From Rhodococcus sp. 105337 (GTDB lineage: Bacteria; Actinomycetota; Actinomycetes; Mycobacteriales; Mycobacteriaceae): DNA of 64,000 bases. The notes under the pieces are model-generated. The model saw only the letters and a program-made list of their open reading frames with translations. It had not been told where the DNA came from and did no database searches. Where the stretch lies: contig NZ_JABAGQ010000003.1 of NCBI RefSeq assembly GCF_012844225.1, positions 1 through 64,000 on the forward strand, given 5' to 3'. The position numbers and the translations under genes are program-made. Positions 50,502 through 60,021 of the stretch are shown here, one piece after another. How positions within the stretch are numbered: position 1 is the first letter of the stretch; each line of letters starts with the position of its first letter.

Positions 50502-50879
50502 TCAGTCGTCGGTCAGGTCTGTGAAGTCCTGCTCGTTTCGTTCGGCGAGGCGCACATAGACCCACGCGATCCCGAGCAGGACCGGATAACCGACGATGCC
50601 GAGCAGAATCCACGGGAGCCGGACGCCCATCAGCGTCACCTCCGACAGTCGCGGCACGAAGTGCAACAGCACGGGAATTGCCCCGAGCAGGCACACCGTT
50701 GCCAGGGCGACCCGGATGGCGAGGCCGAGTTGGGCGCGCACCAGGCCGCGCACCATCGCATCGCCGACCTCGGTCTGTTGCTGCACCTCGACCCGCGTGC
50801 GGACGATGCGCGCGCCCCGCCGCTGCGCGAGAACCACACGCTGCCGCGGCGGGGGTGACCCGCCTGCCTGGGTGCTCAC
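50502..50879 (-). CDS. Small two-helix membrane protein paired with the second symporter
   Basis: The 125-residue protein has two membrane helices (IRVALATVCLLGAIPVLLHF; LPWILLGIVGYPVLLGIAWV) and a C-terminus ERNEQDFTDLTDD. It takes the place that DUF485 has in the actP pair and is probably a functional analogue. The GTG at 50879 overlaps the LytTR regulator stop by four bases (GTGA); an ATG at 50891 would overlap by 16. Its end is 6 bases before the symporter start. Confidence 0.8.
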   Translation of the reverse strand: MSTQAGGSPPPRQRVVLAQRRGARIVRTRVEVQQQTEVGDAMVRGLVRAQLGLAIRVALATVCLLGAIPVLLHFVPRLSEVTLMGVRLPWILLGIVGYPVLLGIAWVYVRLAERNEQDFTDLTDD

Positions 50880-51661
50880 CGCGACGTCCACGTCTGCATC
50901 GGGCCGCGGATGAGGCGGTCCTTGAGTTCACGGGTGTGGCGACGACTGACCGGCAACTCGACCGGTGGCGCGTCACCGTTCCCCTTCACACACACCACGA
51001 GGCCGGAGCCGACGCTGCGAATACCGGTGACCAGGGGCAGCGCGACGAGGAAGGACCGATGCACGCGCAGGAAGCCCGCGTCGGCCCATCGGCTCTCGAG
51101 GGTCGAGATCGGGATGCGCACGAGATGCGAACCGGTCGCGGTGTGCAACCGGGCATAGTCACCGTCGGCCTCCACCCACTGCACCGACGACCGGGGAACG
51201 AGAGTGGTGACCCCACCCAGTTCGACGGGGATCACTTCGTCGCCCGACTGTGGTTCCGGCGCCCGCCCCGCCCCGGACCGGCGCCGCTCGACGATCCGTT
51301 GCACCGCCTGAGCGAGGCGCTCCTCCCGAAGGGGCTTGAGCACATAGTCCACGGCACCGAGGTCGAACGCCGACACCGCGCGGTCGTCGTGTGCGGTCAC
51401 GAACACCACAGCCGGTGGGGTCGCGAAGTTGCGAAGGATGCCGGCGATCTCCAGACCGTCCAGTCCGGGCATGTTGATATCGAGGAACACCGCATCGACC
51501 CCACCGTCGCGCAACAACCGCAGCGCCGTCGTCGCGTCGCTCGCGGTATGGACCCGGGCGATCTCGTCCTGAGCGCGCAACAGGTACGCAAGCTCGTCGA
51601 GAGCGGGCGGTTCGTCGTCGACGGCCAGTACGGTGAGTGTCTTCTCTGCTTTGTCGTTCAC
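50876..51661 (-). CDS. LytTR-family response regulator
   Basis: The 261-residue protein has a receiver (VLAVDDEPPALDELAYLLRA, phosphoacceptor Asp in AVFLDINMPGLDG near 55) and a C-terminal LytTR DNA-binding domain with VQWVEADGDYARLHT and FLRVHRSFLVAL. LytTR proteins bind paired direct repeats. The GTG at 51661 leaves a 31-base gap after the kinase gene; a start at 51712 would overlap it. In E. coli the equivalents BtsR and YpdB answer pyruvate and control a transporter, so control of the neighbouring symporter genes is likely. Confidence 0.9.
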   Translation of the reverse strand: MNDKAEKTLTVLAVDDEPPALDELAYLLRAQDEIARVHTASDATTALRLLRDGGVDAVFLDINMPGLDGLEIAGILRNFATPPAVVFVTAHDDRAVSAFDLGAVDYVLKPLREERLAQAVQRIVERRRSGAGRAPEPQSGDEVIPVELGGVTTLVPRSSVQWVEADGDYARLHTATGSHLVRIPISTLESRWADAGFLRVHRSFLVALPLVTGIRSVGSGLVVCVKGNGDAPPVELPVSRRHTRELKDRLIRGPMQTWTSR

Positions 51662-51692
51662 GGCGGACCTATCGTGCCACGTCGGGCACCCG

Positions 51693-52916
51693 TCAAGGCC
51701 GGATACCCGCACGGAACTTGGGTACCCGCATGCTCACTTTCGTACCGGCCCCCGGGGCGGTCTCCACCACCAGCCCGTAGTCGTTGCCGAAAGCGGCCCG
51801 GAGCCGGTCGTCGACGTTGGCGAGCCCGACGTGCGCGGACTCCTTGACCCCGCTGCCGTGCTCACTCTCGGCGATCGAGTCCAGCGTTCCGGAACGCAGC
51901 AGTTCCGGGTCCATTCCCACCCCGTCGTCCTCCACACTGATGACGCAGTCGGTGCCCTCGTCGGCTGCGGTGATCGTGATGGTGCCGGTGCGGGTGGATG
52001 TCCCGGCGATACCGTGCCGGACCGCGTTCTCGACGAGTGGCTGCAACGCGAGGAACGGAAGCGTCACGTTGAGAACCTCGGGTGCGACCTGCAACCGCAC
52101 CTCGAGCGCATTGCCGAAACGGGCTCGCTCGAGCGTGAGATAGCGATCGATGTTCCGCAGTTCGTCGGCGAGCAGCGTGTACTCCCCCGTCGCGCGGAAC
52201 GAGTAACGCGTGAAATCTGCGAAATCGAGCAGCAGTTCTCGTGCCCGGTCCGGGTCGGTGCGCACGAACGACGCGACGGTGTTGAGCGCGTTGTAGATGA
52301 AATGCGGGCTGATCTGCGCGCGTAAGGCCCGCAGCTCGGCCCGGTCGAGCCGGGCCCTGGAAGCGTCGAGTTCGGCCAGTTCGAGCTGGCTGCACGCATA
52401 CCGCGCCACCTCCGTGATCGCGCCGAGCAATGCGGGACCGGGAGTCGTCGTCGTCACCACGCCCAGCACACCTGCCACTCCCACGCCTTCGATCACGAGG
52501 GGCTGGGCGATCAGTGCGCGCGCGGCGAGGTCCCGGGGGCCCGGAGCCAGGTCACGGTGTCCGACCAGTACCCGCCGCTCCTCCGCGACGGCGCGCGCGG
52601 CGGCGTCGTGCATGCGGTCCGCGAGGCTCTCGAACGGGCCGTCCCACGCGAGCAGCGTCCCGTCCGCGTCCACGAGGGCGACGGCCTGCGCTTCCGCGAG
52701 CAGCATCCGCAGGTGCACGGCCGCTTCCGTCGCGGACGAGGCGTCGAGCCCCCGTCGCAGGGGACGCGCGGCGAGGGACGCCGTGTGCAGCGTGGAATGC
52801 ACGGCCCGTTCGGCGGGGGTGGTGACGACCCGGCGGGTCCGCGCCCACACCACGGCCAGTACGGCGACGACCAGAATCGTGACGGCCGCGAACGCGAGCA
52901 GAACGGTTCCGGTCAC
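51693..52916 (-). CDS. LytS-type sensor histidine kinase (His_kinase family)
   Basis: The 407-residue protein has one N-terminal membrane helix (LLAFAAVTILVVAVLAVVWA), a PAS/GAF-like sensor (about 45-190, with AVALVDADGTLLAWDGPFE), then RAQISPHFIYNALNTVASFV with the phosphoacceptor His near 215 and a HATPase domain with LQPLVENAVRHGI (near 320) and VEDDGVGMD. It is the partner of the LytTR regulator downstream. The GTG at 52916 places the helix at once after the start. Signal probably an extracellular or cytosolic monocarboxylate, by analogy only. Confidence 0.9.
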   Translation of the reverse strand: MTGTVLLAFAAVTILVVAVLAVVWARTRRVVTTPAERAVHSTLHTASLAARPLRRGLDASSATEAAVHLRMLLAEAQAVALVDADGTLLAWDGPFESLADRMHDAAARAVAEERRVLVGHRDLAPGPRDLAARALIAQPLVIEGVGVAGVLGVVTTTTPGPALLGAITEVARYACSQLELAELDASRARLDRAELRALRAQISPHFIYNALNTVASFVRTDPDRARELLLDFADFTRYSFRATGEYTLLADELRNIDRYLTLERARFGNALEVRLQVAPEVLNVTLPFLALQPLVENAVRHGIAGTSTRTGTITITAADEGTDCVISVEDDGVGMDPELLRSGTLDSIAESEHGSGVKESAHVGLANVDDRLRAAFGNDYGLVVETAPGAGTKVSMRVPKFRAGIRP

Positions 52917-53006
52917 GTTTCGGCGATCCTCGGCGCTACGGCCACGGGGTCGGGCGGTTCGATCATGGTCATACGCTACGACGAGCACCGGCGACGGGCG
53001 GGTCGA

Positions 53007-54662
53007 TCACGGCGGGGGCGTCCCGTTTCCCGTTCTGCCGCGACGTTCGACCCGTTCCTCCGCGGCGGCTTCCTCGATGTCCAGACTCTCGAGTTCGGCC
53101 CGCAGACTCTCGTCGTCCAACGTGCCGTCGTCTCGTGCCGCGATGAGCGCGGTGCGCTGGGCGCGGAGCACGGCGCGTCGGAACTCGTCGAACAGTGCGC
53201 CGGCGTCGACACCGGCCTCGGTGTCGTCCTCGGACTCGACCTGTCGCGCGTCGACGCGGGCCTTGACGGATCGTCGCACGCGTTCGAGGATCCGGCGCAC
53301 CGCGTCCGGGTCGAACCCGCCCGGCGGATCCTTCTCCAAGCTTGCGATCTCTTCTTTCGCCGCGTTCGCCGTGATGGTGCGGGCCAGTTCGCGTTGCTCG
53401 GTGGCGCGAAGGCGTTCGTACGGATCGACGACGTCGAGCCGCCGGATCAGCATCGGCATGGTGGCGCCCTGAATGAGCAGCGTGCCCACCGCCACGACCA
53501 GCGCGGCCAGGTGGATGAGCTCCCGTCCCGGGAACGGCTCCCCAGACCCGAGGACCGCCGGCACACCGCCGGCTGCGGCAAGGGTGACGACGCCGCGCAT
53601 CCCCGCCCACGACACCACGATGTGCTCGCGGTACGTCAGCGGGTCGCGGCCGAGGCGGGTGAACCCGGCCGTGCGCACCGCCCGGCGGCGACCCCAGTTC
53701 AGAAAGCCCCAGATCGGGCGGACGAGTATGACCACCGCCAGCACCGCAACGGAATAGAGCAACACCGGCACCACGTCGAGGCCGGTGTCGGCCACTTCGT
53801 CCAGGACGAATTTCAGTTGCAGGCCCATGTAAGCGAAGACGAACATTTCGAGCAGGATGTCGACGCTCTCCCACACGAAGCGTTCCTGTAACCGCGTGGT
53901 GACCGCGGTGTCGGTGGCCCGGTGCCCGATGTACAGGCCCGCCGCGACCACTGCGAGTACCCCGGACGCGTGGATCTCCTCGGCGACGAGATAAGCCGCG
54001 AACGGAAGGACCAGCCCGAGAGCAGTTTCCAGCGGCGAGTCGAACATGCGGCCGCGGACCCAGTGCACCACTGCCGCGAGGACCAGACCCACCGCGACGC
54101 CGCCGACGACTCCGTATGCGAAGAACAGCACCGGTGAATCGGCGAACACCGGGGTCCCCGCAACCATGGCGATCGCCACCGCGAACAGCGTCAGTGCGGT
54201 CGCATCGTTGACGAGTCCTTCACCGGTGAGGATGGAGATGACGCGTTTGGGCAGTCCGAGTTTCTGCCCCACCGCGACCGCGCTGACCGCGTCGGTGGGC
54301 GCAACCACCGCCCCCAGGACCAGCGCGGCACCGAACGTGAGGTCCGGAACCAGCCAGTTCGCGAAGAATGCCACCGCGAACGCCGTCGCCAGCACCGTGA
54401 CGATCCCGAGTCTGAGGATCGGTGCGAGATAACGCCGGAACGTGGGAACGGAGAACTTCAGCGCCGCCGAGTACAGCAACGGGGGCAGCACGACCCCGAG
54501 CAGTACGTCCGGTTCCAGCTCGAGCCGCGGCAGGCCGGGCAGGAACGACGCGATCGCGCCGATGATGACGAGAACCAGTGGGCCCTGCAGGTTTCCCCTG
54601 TTCGCCAGTCCTGTGACGGCGATGGCCGCGATGACGACGAGCAGAATCATGGTCCCGTTCAC
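53007..54662 (-). CDS. CPA1-type Na+/H+ antiporter
   Basis: The 551-residue protein has about 12 membrane helices with the CPA1 pattern VVLPPLLYSAALKF, GAVVAPTDAVSAVAVGQKLG, ILTGEGLVNDATALTLFAV (the ND exchange site near 155) and WAGMRGVVTLAAAGGVP, then a 150-residue cytosolic tail rich in charged residues. It exports Na+ for H+ and would help balance the sodium brought in by the symporters nearby. GTG 54662 has a GGGGGAG site upstream; ATG 54650 is an alternative. It is upstream of the LytS kinase on the same strand. Confidence 0.92.
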   Translation of the reverse strand: MNGTMILLVVIAAIAVTGLANRGNLQGPLVLVIIGAIASFLPGLPRLELEPDVLLGVVLPPLLYSAALKFSVPTFRRYLAPILRLGIVTVLATAFAVAFFANWLVPDLTFGAALVLGAVVAPTDAVSAVAVGQKLGLPKRVISILTGEGLVNDATALTLFAVAIAMVAGTPVFADSPVLFFAYGVVGGVAVGLVLAAVVHWVRGRMFDSPLETALGLVLPFAAYLVAEEIHASGVLAVVAAGLYIGHRATDTAVTTRLQERFVWESVDILLEMFVFAYMGLQLKFVLDEVADTGLDVVPVLLYSVAVLAVVILVRPIWGFLNWGRRRAVRTAGFTRLGRDPLTYREHIVVSWAGMRGVVTLAAAGGVPAVLGSGEPFPGRELIHLAALVVAVGTLLIQGATMPMLIRRLDVVDPYERLRATEQRELARTITANAAKEEIASLEKDPPGGFDPDAVRRILERVRRSVKARVDARQVESEDDTEAGVDAGALFDEFRRAVLRAQRTALIAARDDGTLDDESLRAELESLDIEEAAAEERVERRGRTGNGTPPP

Positions 54663-54715
54663 GGGACCGATTCTCCCCCTATGCCGCCCGTGGGGCACAC
54701 CCTCCGGTCACGTCG

Positions 54716-54904
54716 TCACTTGGTGCCGAGGGCCTTCTTCACTGCACTCTGCGCGGAATCGACCTGCCCGGCGAACTTGCCGCCGGTCTTGCTGTCCGCG
54801 ACGTCACCGACCTTGTCGATGGCGCTGTTCACCTTGTCGGGATTCTCGGCCGCGAACTGCTTGCCCTTGTCCACGATGCCCTTGACGCTGTCCATGAATC
54901 CCAT
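54716..54904 (-). CDS. Rv0909-like small antitoxin-family protein (copy A)
   Basis: The 62-residue, Lys- and Asp-rich helical protein begins MGFMDSVKGIVDKGKQFAAE and continues PDKVNSAIDKVGDVADSKTG, the pattern of the MT0933-like antitoxin family (M. tuberculosis Rv0909). It lies next to ctpE, as Rv0909 does, with a second copy between. The reported toxin partner, Rv0910, has a homologue at 46070 but not adjacent. A palindrome (54915-54941) sits directly over its ribosome site. Antitoxin activity is inferred only. Confidence 0.82.
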   Translation of the reverse strand: MGFMDSVKGIVDKGKQFAAENPDKVNSAIDKVGDVADSKTGGKFAGQVDSAQSAVKKALGTK

Positions 54905-54914
54905 GCGGGAACCC

Positions 54915-54941
54915 CTTTGTTCGATGATCGAGCGAACAAAG
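54915..54941. promoter_or_regulatory. Palindrome covering the leader of antitoxin-like copy A
   Basis: CTTTGTTCG and CGAACAAAG form perfect 9-base arms around a 9-base centre that itself contains TCGA-TGA-TCGA. The inner end lies 11 bases before the ATG and the stem takes in part of the AAAGGGG ribosome site on the minus strand. It could be an operator or an RNA hairpin that hides the ribosome site. Confidence 0.65.
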
Positions 54942-54991
54942 CGTGACACAGCGAGAGCCGGGGTGATGAACCGGTCACCGCCCCGGCCGGG

Positions 54992-55330
54992 TCAGGGTGC
55001 GGTGCCCGGCGGGGTAGCCGGGCCCGGACCGCCCCCCGGGCGAGGATCGGGCTGTGGACCGGCGGGCGGTGACCCGGGCCGCGGATCCGATGCCGAAGCG
55101 TCTGTGGCGGGGTTTTCGGCAGCCGGGTTTCCGGCAGCGGGGTTTTCGCTGCCGAGGTGCTTGCGCGCCGCGTCCTGCGCCTTGCCGATGTGCTGCGAGT
55201 ATTTTCCGCGGGTCTTGGAGTCGGCGATGTGGCCTGCCTTCTCGATGTACCCGTCGACCTTGTCGGAGTTCTGTGCGGCGTAACCCTTGCCCTTGCCGAG
55301 CAGTCCCTTGACGGTGTCCATGAGTCCCAT
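54992..55330 (-). CDS. Rv0909-like small antitoxin-family protein with Pro-rich tail (copy B)
   Basis: The first 60 residues (MGLMDTVKGLLGKGKGYAAQ, DKVDGYIEKAGHIADSKTRG) match copy A. They are followed by a 50-residue low-complexity tail rich in Pro, Gly, Ala and Asp, with repeats of the type NPAAGNPAAENPA, which copy A lacks. The tail looks like a late addition. It lies 41 bases downstream of ctpE and 87 bases before copy A, so the pair arose by tandem duplication. Function not established. Confidence 0.82.
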   Translation of the reverse strand: MGLMDTVKGLLGKGKGYAAQNSDKVDGYIEKAGHIADSKTRGKYSQHIGKAQDAARKHLGSENPAAGNPAAENPATDASASDPRPGSPPAGPQPDPRPGGGPGPATPPGTAP

Positions 55331-55371
55331 GGCGTGTCCTTCCGTTGGAACTACGACCAGCGTCCCACAGG

Positions 55372-57855
55372 TCAGGGTGCTCCGGGCAGGTCCTCCCGAG
55401 ATGCGAACAGACGCCGGCGCTCACCGTGGATGCGACCCGTCACCCACCAGCAGGCCTCGACGAGAAGCACACCGATCGCACCGCAGGTGAACGCGATGGT
55501 GGAGTACGCGACGTTCGACGGGTCGAGCGCGAAGAACTCCCGGCAGAACGGCACCGAGAACAGCACGACGTAGCCGAGCACGGCTCCCGCGATCAGTGCG
55601 ATCTTCCACCATTGGTACGGCCGTGCCACCACGGCCAGCACCCACAGGGCGATCATGATCAGGGTGATGAGCGCGGACGTCCCGGCCTGCACCTTCTGTG
55701 CCTCGGTCTGGTCCGGTCCCGCGTAGACGAGGAGGTAGCAGACGAAGGTCGCGACACCGACGATCACGCCCGACGGGATGGCCAGGCGCATCACCCGCGA
55801 CACGAAACCCGGTCGTGCCCGCTCGTTGTTGGGAGCGAGCGACAGCAGGAACGCCGGGATACCGATGGTGAACCACGCGGCGATCGTCACGTGCCGCGGC
55901 AGGAACGGGTACGGCAGCGGATCGAAGTCGAAGATCGGGGCCAGCACCCCCGACGCACCGATGAAGAATGCGAGCAGCACCGAGTACACCGTTTTGGTGA
56001 GGAACAGATTCGAGACGCGTTCGATGTTGCCGATGACGCGGCGGCCCTCACCGACGACGTAGGGCAACGTCGCGAACTTGTTGTCGAGCAAGACGATCTG
56101 CGCGACGGACCGCGCTGCGGGGCTGCCCGAGCCCATGGCGACTCCGATGTCCGCGTCCTTGAGCGCGAGGACGTCGTTGACCCCGTCTCCGGTCATCGCG
56201 ACGGTGTGGCCGCGCGACTGCAGCGCACCGACCATGGCGCGTTTCTGGTCGGGACGTACGCGCCCGAAGGTCGTCGATGCTTCGGCGATGTCGGCGAGTT
56301 GCTCGCGATCGTCGGGCAGTGTGCGCGCGTCGATCGGGCTGTCGCCGTGCGGCAGGCCGAGTGACGACGCGACCGCTCCCACAGACACGGCGTTGTCGCC
56401 GGAGATGACCTTGACGTCGACGTGCTGTTCCGCGAAGTACTCGAGCGTGGCCTTCGCATCGGTCCGCACCCGCTGCTCGAGCACGACCAGGGCGACGGGC
56501 GCGACGGTTCCGGGTGCGAGTGCGTCGTCGACGGGCCGGTCGCTGCGGGCCAGCAGCAGCACGCGCAGCCCCTGAGCTCCGAGTTCTTCCGCGCGCCGCG
56601 CCGTCGGTGTTCCCGAATCGAGGAGCACGTCGCACGCGCCGAGCAGCCAGTTGCCGTGTGCCCCGTACGACTGGCCGCTCCACTTCTTCGCCGAGGAGAA
56701 CGGTGCGATCGCCGTGGGCTTGCCCCAATCGGGGCCGTCGGGAAACGCCTCGGCGATCGCGAGCACGCTCGCGTTCGGGCGGGGGTCGTCGCAGGCCAGG
56801 GCAGCCAGCGCGGTCCGGGCAGCGTCGAGGTCGGTTCCGCCGGGGCTCTCGACGAGTTCGACGTCGGCGAGCCGCATGCCGTTCTCGGTGAGAGTTCCGG
56901 TCTTGTCCGCACACACGATGTCGACCCGTGCCAGTCCCTCGATCGCGGGAAGCTCCTGCACGAGGCACTGGCGGCGGCCCAGCCGGACGACGCCGACCGC
57001 GAACGCGATGGAGGTCATGAGGACCAGGCCTTCGGGCACCATCGGCACCAGCGCCGCGACCATGCCGCTCAGCGAGGGTCCGAGGGCTTCACCGCTCGAG
57101 AACAGCTGGTTGAAGATGATGAGCAGGCCCGCGGGAATCATCAGGTAGGTGATGAGCTTGAGGATCTTGTTGATGCCCGCGTTCAGCTCCGAGTGGACCA
57201 GCGTGAACTTGCTGGCCTCCTCCGCGAGCCGCGCCGCGTACGCGTCCCGTCCGACCTTCGTCGCCCGGTAGGCGCCGGTCCCCGAGGACACGAAGCTGCC
57301 CGACATCACCGATGTCCCCGGGTCCTTGTGCACGGCGTCGGATTCACCGGTGAGCAAGGACTCGTCGAGTTCGAGCCCGGCCGACTCCACGACGGTGCCG
57401 TCGACGACGAGCTGATCGCCGGGACCGAGTTCGATGATGTCGTCGAGCACGACCTCGCGCGGGGGCAGCTCGCCGCTGCTGCCGTTGCGGCGCACTACCG
57501 GCCTGGTCTGGCTGACGATCGCGAGTTTGTCCAGGGTCCGCTTGGCGCGGACTTCCTGGATGATGCCGATGGAACTGTTCGCCACGATGAGCAGGCCGAA
57601 CATGCCGTCGACGATCGAGCCGGTCGCGAGCACGATCAGCAGCAGGACGCCCAGAATCGCGTTGATCCGCGTGAAGACGTTGGCACGGACGATGTCCTTG
57701 ACCGAACGGGACGCGCGGTCGGGGACGTCATTGGTCTGCCCGCGGGCGACTCGTTCGGCGACCTGTTCGGTGGCCAGCCCGTGCTCGAGATATGCGGGGT
57801 CGTCGGTGAGCGTGTCACTCGTCTCGACTACCGCGGTGGGCTCTTCTCCTGCCAT
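55372..57855 (-). CDS. ctpE: CtpE-type P-type cation ATPase
   Basis: The 827-residue ATPase has [20 protein letters not shown] at its first helix pair, [12 protein letters not shown]4 region [20 protein letters not shown] cut as [11 protein letters not shown], phosphorylation site [12 protein letters not shown], and [20 protein letters not shown] with the [16 protein letters not shown] segment that marks the CtpE group. In M. smegmatis CtpE imports calcium. Both the sequence and the neighbours (Rv0909-like below, MBL protein and echA6 above) match M. tuberculosis Rv0908. ATG 57855 is chosen; a TTG two codons upstream is possible. Confidence 0.93.
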   Translation of the reverse strand: MAGEEPTAVVETSDTLTDDPAYLEHGLATEQVAERVARGQTNDVPDRASRSVKDIVRANVFTRINAILGVLLLIVLATGSIVDGMFGLLIVANSSIGIIQEVRAKRTLDKLAIVSQTRPVVRRNGSSGELPPREVVLDDIIELGPGDQLVVDGTVVESAGLELDESLLTGESDAVHKDPGTSVMSGSFVSSGTGAYRATKVGRDAYAARLAEEASKFTLVHSELNAGINKILKLITYLMIPAGLLIIFNQLFSSGEALGPSLSGMVAALVPMVPEGLVLMTSIAFAVGVVRLGRRQCLVQELPAIEGLARVDIVCADKTGTLTENGMRLADVELVESPGGTDLDAARTALAALACDDPRPNASVLAIAEAFPDGPDWGKPTAIAPFSSAKKWSGQSYGAHGNWLLGACDVLLDSGTPTARRAEELGAQGLRVLLLARSDRPVDDALAPGTVAPVALVVLEQRVRTDAKATLEYFAEQHVDVKVISGDNAVSVGAVASSLGLPHGDSPIDARTLPDDREQLADIAEASTTFGRVRPDQKRAMVGALQSRGHTVAMTGDGVNDVLALKDADIGVAMGSGSPAARSVAQIVLLDNKFATLPYVVGEGRRVIGNIERVSNLFLTKTVYSVLLAFFIGASGVLAPIFDFDPLPYPFLPRHVTIAAWFTIGIPAFLLSLAPNNERARPGFVSRVMRLAIPSGVIVGVATFVCYLLVYAGPDQTEAQKVQAGTSALITLIMIALWVLAVVARPYQWWKIALIAGAVLGYVVLFSVPFCREFFALDPSNVAYSTIAFTCGAIGVLLVEACWWVTGRIHGERRRLFASREDLPGAP

Positions 57856-57907
57856 AACCAATGAGCGTATTCCACCGGGCGGCGCCCCTGTTCCCCCGGA
57901 GGCTGCG

Positions 57908-59026
57908 TCAGCCGAGTGGGATCCACCACGGGTCGCGCGCGACGGGGCGGAGAGCGTCGATCCGCTGGCCGGGCATCGGCACGGCAGTCGCGACGCCCAC
58001 CTCCTGCGCAGCCGGGAGCAGGCGCGCGATCGGCTCGGACCACGAGTGCAGGGCGAGGTTGAACGTCCCCCAGTGCACGGGGACGAGCAGGCTGTCGCGA
58101 CGCTCGGTGCCGCCGAGGTCGAGGTGCGTGCGCACGGCTTCTTCGGGGTCCATGTGGACGTCGGGCCAGCGCCGGTCGTACGCGCCGACGGGCAGCAATG
58201 TCAGGTCGAACGGCCCGTACTTGTCGCCGAGGTCCGCGAAGCGCCGCGTGTAACCGGTGTCGCCGCCGAAGAACGCGCGGCGGGTCGGACCCGCGATCAC
58301 CCAGGACGACCACAGAGTGATGTCGCGCTGCAGACCGCGGCCGGAGAAGTGCCGGGCCTCGGTGCACGTGATGCGCAGACCGTCGATCTCGACGTGCTGA
58401 TCCCAGTCGAGTTCGACGATCCGGTTCTCGGCGACCTTCCACCGTCGCAGGTGGGCACCGATCCCCAGGGGCACGACGAACCGGGCCTCGGGCTGCAGGG
58501 CGGCGAGGGCTTCGACCGTGACCCGATCGAGGTGGTCGTAGTGGTCGTGCGAGATGACGATCGCGTCGGCGGCGGGCAGCGCCTGCAGTTCGACGGGCAC
58601 GGGATGCATCCGCTTCGGGCCGACGGTCGGCGACGGGGAGACCCGGTCGCTCCACACCGGATCGCAGAGCACCCGGTAGCCGTCGATCTCGAGGAGGGCA
58701 CTGGAATGCCCGAACCAGGTGACGGCGAGTTCGGCGGCGTCAACCGGCGCGAGCGACGGTGCGAGGGGCACGTCGCTGCGCGGGGTTCCACGGGAACCGC
58801 GGGTGAGCATGTCCTTCAGGAGTCCGCCGCTGTCGTCGGGATCGAGCACGGACGCGGGATCGGTGTTGTGGAACCGCCCGTTGCGATAGTGCGGCGATCC
58901 TGCGGCGTAAGGCCGGATGTCGGAGACGGAAGCCCCGATCGAACTCGGCAGGCCCCGTGCAGCACGAGCGAACCAGAGCGCACCTGCGCCGGCGAGCGCG
59001 GACGACGCGGCCTGCCGGGCCCTCAT
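57908..59026 (-). CDS. MBL-fold protein of the Rv0906/NAPE-PLD-like type
   Basis: The 372-residue protein has a short hydrophobic N-terminus ([20 protein letters not shown]) that may tether it to the membrane, then an MBL domain with [20 protein letters not shown] cut as [24 protein letters not shown] (HxHxDH near 150), and [12 protein letters not shown] with the bridging Asp, ending [17 protein letters not shown]. This layout is that of NAPE-PLD-like/UlaG-like hydrolases; Rv0906 is the M. tuberculosis counterpart by position. ATG 59026 overlaps the echA6 stop by four bases. Possible phospholipase or phosphodiesterase, not proven. Confidence 0.88.
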   Translation of the reverse strand: MRARQAASSALAGAGALWFARAARGLPSSIGASVSDIRPYAAGSPHYRNGRFHNTDPASVLDPDDSGGLLKDMLTRGSRGTPRSDVPLAPSLAPVDAAELAVTWFGHSSALLEIDGYRVLCDPVWSDRVSPSPTVGPKRMHPVPVELQALPAADAIVISHDHYDHLDRVTVEALAALQPEARFVVPLGIGAHLRRWKVAENRIVELDWDQHVEIDGLRITCTEARHFSGRGLQRDITLWSSWVIAGPTRRAFFGGDTGYTRRFADLGDKYGPFDLTLLPVGAYDRRWPDVHMDPEEAVRTHLDLGGTERRDSLLVPVHWGTFNLALHSWSEPIARLLPAAQEVGVATAVPMPGQRIDALRPVARDPWWIPLG

Positions 59027-59754
59027 CGGCCGCGGAAGATCGGGTCGCGGCCGCCCGCGCGGGCCAGCCTGGCTTCCTGGGCGTCCTCGCTGAGCCACGC
59101 AGCAGCCAGTGCTGCCGTCTGCTCGGGTGTGCTGTCGTCGCGGGTGCCGTCGTCGTTGAGGAACAGCTTCTGTGCTTGCAGCGACAGCGGCGCGAGCTTC
59201 GCGATCTCCTGCGCCCATGCCTGCGCGGCGGCGAGGTCGCCGATCCTGTTGGCGAGGCCGCGAGCCAGCGCTTCCTCGGCGTCGATGGGTTCGGCGGCGA
59301 GCAGGACGGTCCGGGCCGGACCACCGCCGACGAGTGACGCCAGCCGACGCACCGTCCATCGGTCCACCGAGATCCCGAGACGCGCTGCGGGCACCGCGAA
59401 CCTCGCGCCCGGGGCCACCACTCGCAGGTCCGAGGCCAGCGCGAGCTGGGTGCCCGCTCCGATGGCGGGTCCGTTGATCGCCGCGATCACGGGAACCGGT
59501 GCGCTTTCGATCGTCTGCAGCATGTCGCCGAGGTTGTCGAGGAACCCGGCGGCATAGACGTCGCCGGACAGGTCGGCGCCGGCGCAGAAGCTCGTTCCGC
59601 GGCCCGTGATCACGACTACCCGGGCATCGTCGCCGACTGCCTGTTCGACCGCATCGCGGATCTCGATGCACAACTGCGAATTGAGCGCGTTCCGGCGTTC
59701 TTCGCGCTGCAATTCCAGCGTGACGACGTCACCGTCGCGGTTGATCCCGATCAT
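59023..59754 (-). CDS. echA6: EchA6-like enoyl-CoA hydratase/isomerase family protein
   Basis: The 243-residue crotonase-fold protein has NALNSQLCIEIRDAVEQAV, GRGTSFCAGADLSGDVYAAG and NGPAIGAGTQLALASDLRVV with the oxyanion-hole pattern. Length equals M. tuberculosis EchA6, and it is followed by the MBL gene exactly as Rv0905 is by Rv0906. EchA6 is reported not to act as a hydratase but to carry fatty acyl-CoA to mycolate synthesis. The usual acidic catalytic pair is not clear here, consistent with that. Symbol given from synteny and length. Confidence 0.85.
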   Translation of the reverse strand: MIGINRDGDVVTLELQREERRNALNSQLCIEIRDAVEQAVGDDARVVVITGRGTSFCAGADLSGDVYAAGFLDNLGDMLQTIESAPVPVIAAINGPAIGAGTQLALASDLRVVAPGARFAVPAARLGISVDRWTVRRLASLVGGGPARTVLLAAEPIDAEEALARGLANRIGDLAAAQAWAQEIAKLAPLSLQAQKLFLNDDGTRDDSTPEQTAALAAAWLSEDAQEARLARAGGRDPIFRGR

Positions 59755-59786
59755 GTATCTGGCACCCTTCCGTCACTGCCCAACGA

Positions 59787-60011
59787 TCATTCCATTGTGT
59801 CGCCCGTACCGCGCGACTCCTGAGCGCGGGGTCGTCCGGGACCACGCATCCTGCCCGCGTCGCGCGGTGCCCGCCCGGCCTCGGCCAGCGCGCGGCGCAG
59901 GAGGAATTCGATCTGGGCGTTGGTGCTGCGCAACTCGTCGGCGGCCCAGCGCGCGAGCGCGTCGTGGACCGCCGGGTCGAGCCGCAACAAGACCTTCTTG
60001 CGTTCGGGCAT
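59787..60011 (-). CDS. Small ribbon-helix-helix (Arc/MetJ-type) DNA-binding protein
   Basis: The 74-residue protein begins MPERKKVLLRLDPAVHDALA, with the beta strand KKVLLRL followed by two helices (DPAVHDALARWAADELRSTN; AQIEFLLRRALAEAGR), the RHH pattern, and a basic tail. I chose ATG 60011; a start 21 codons upstream would run into the SPFH gene. It lies 10 bases after the SPFH gene and surely shares its transcript. GAT(A/G)TCA repeats upstream of the SPFH gene are a likely autoregulatory site. Confidence 0.82.
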   Translation of the reverse strand: MPERKKVLLRLDPAVHDALARWAADELRSTNAQIEFLLRRALAEAGRAPRDAGRMRGPGRPRAQESRGTGDTME

Positions 60012-60021
60012 GCCGAATTCC

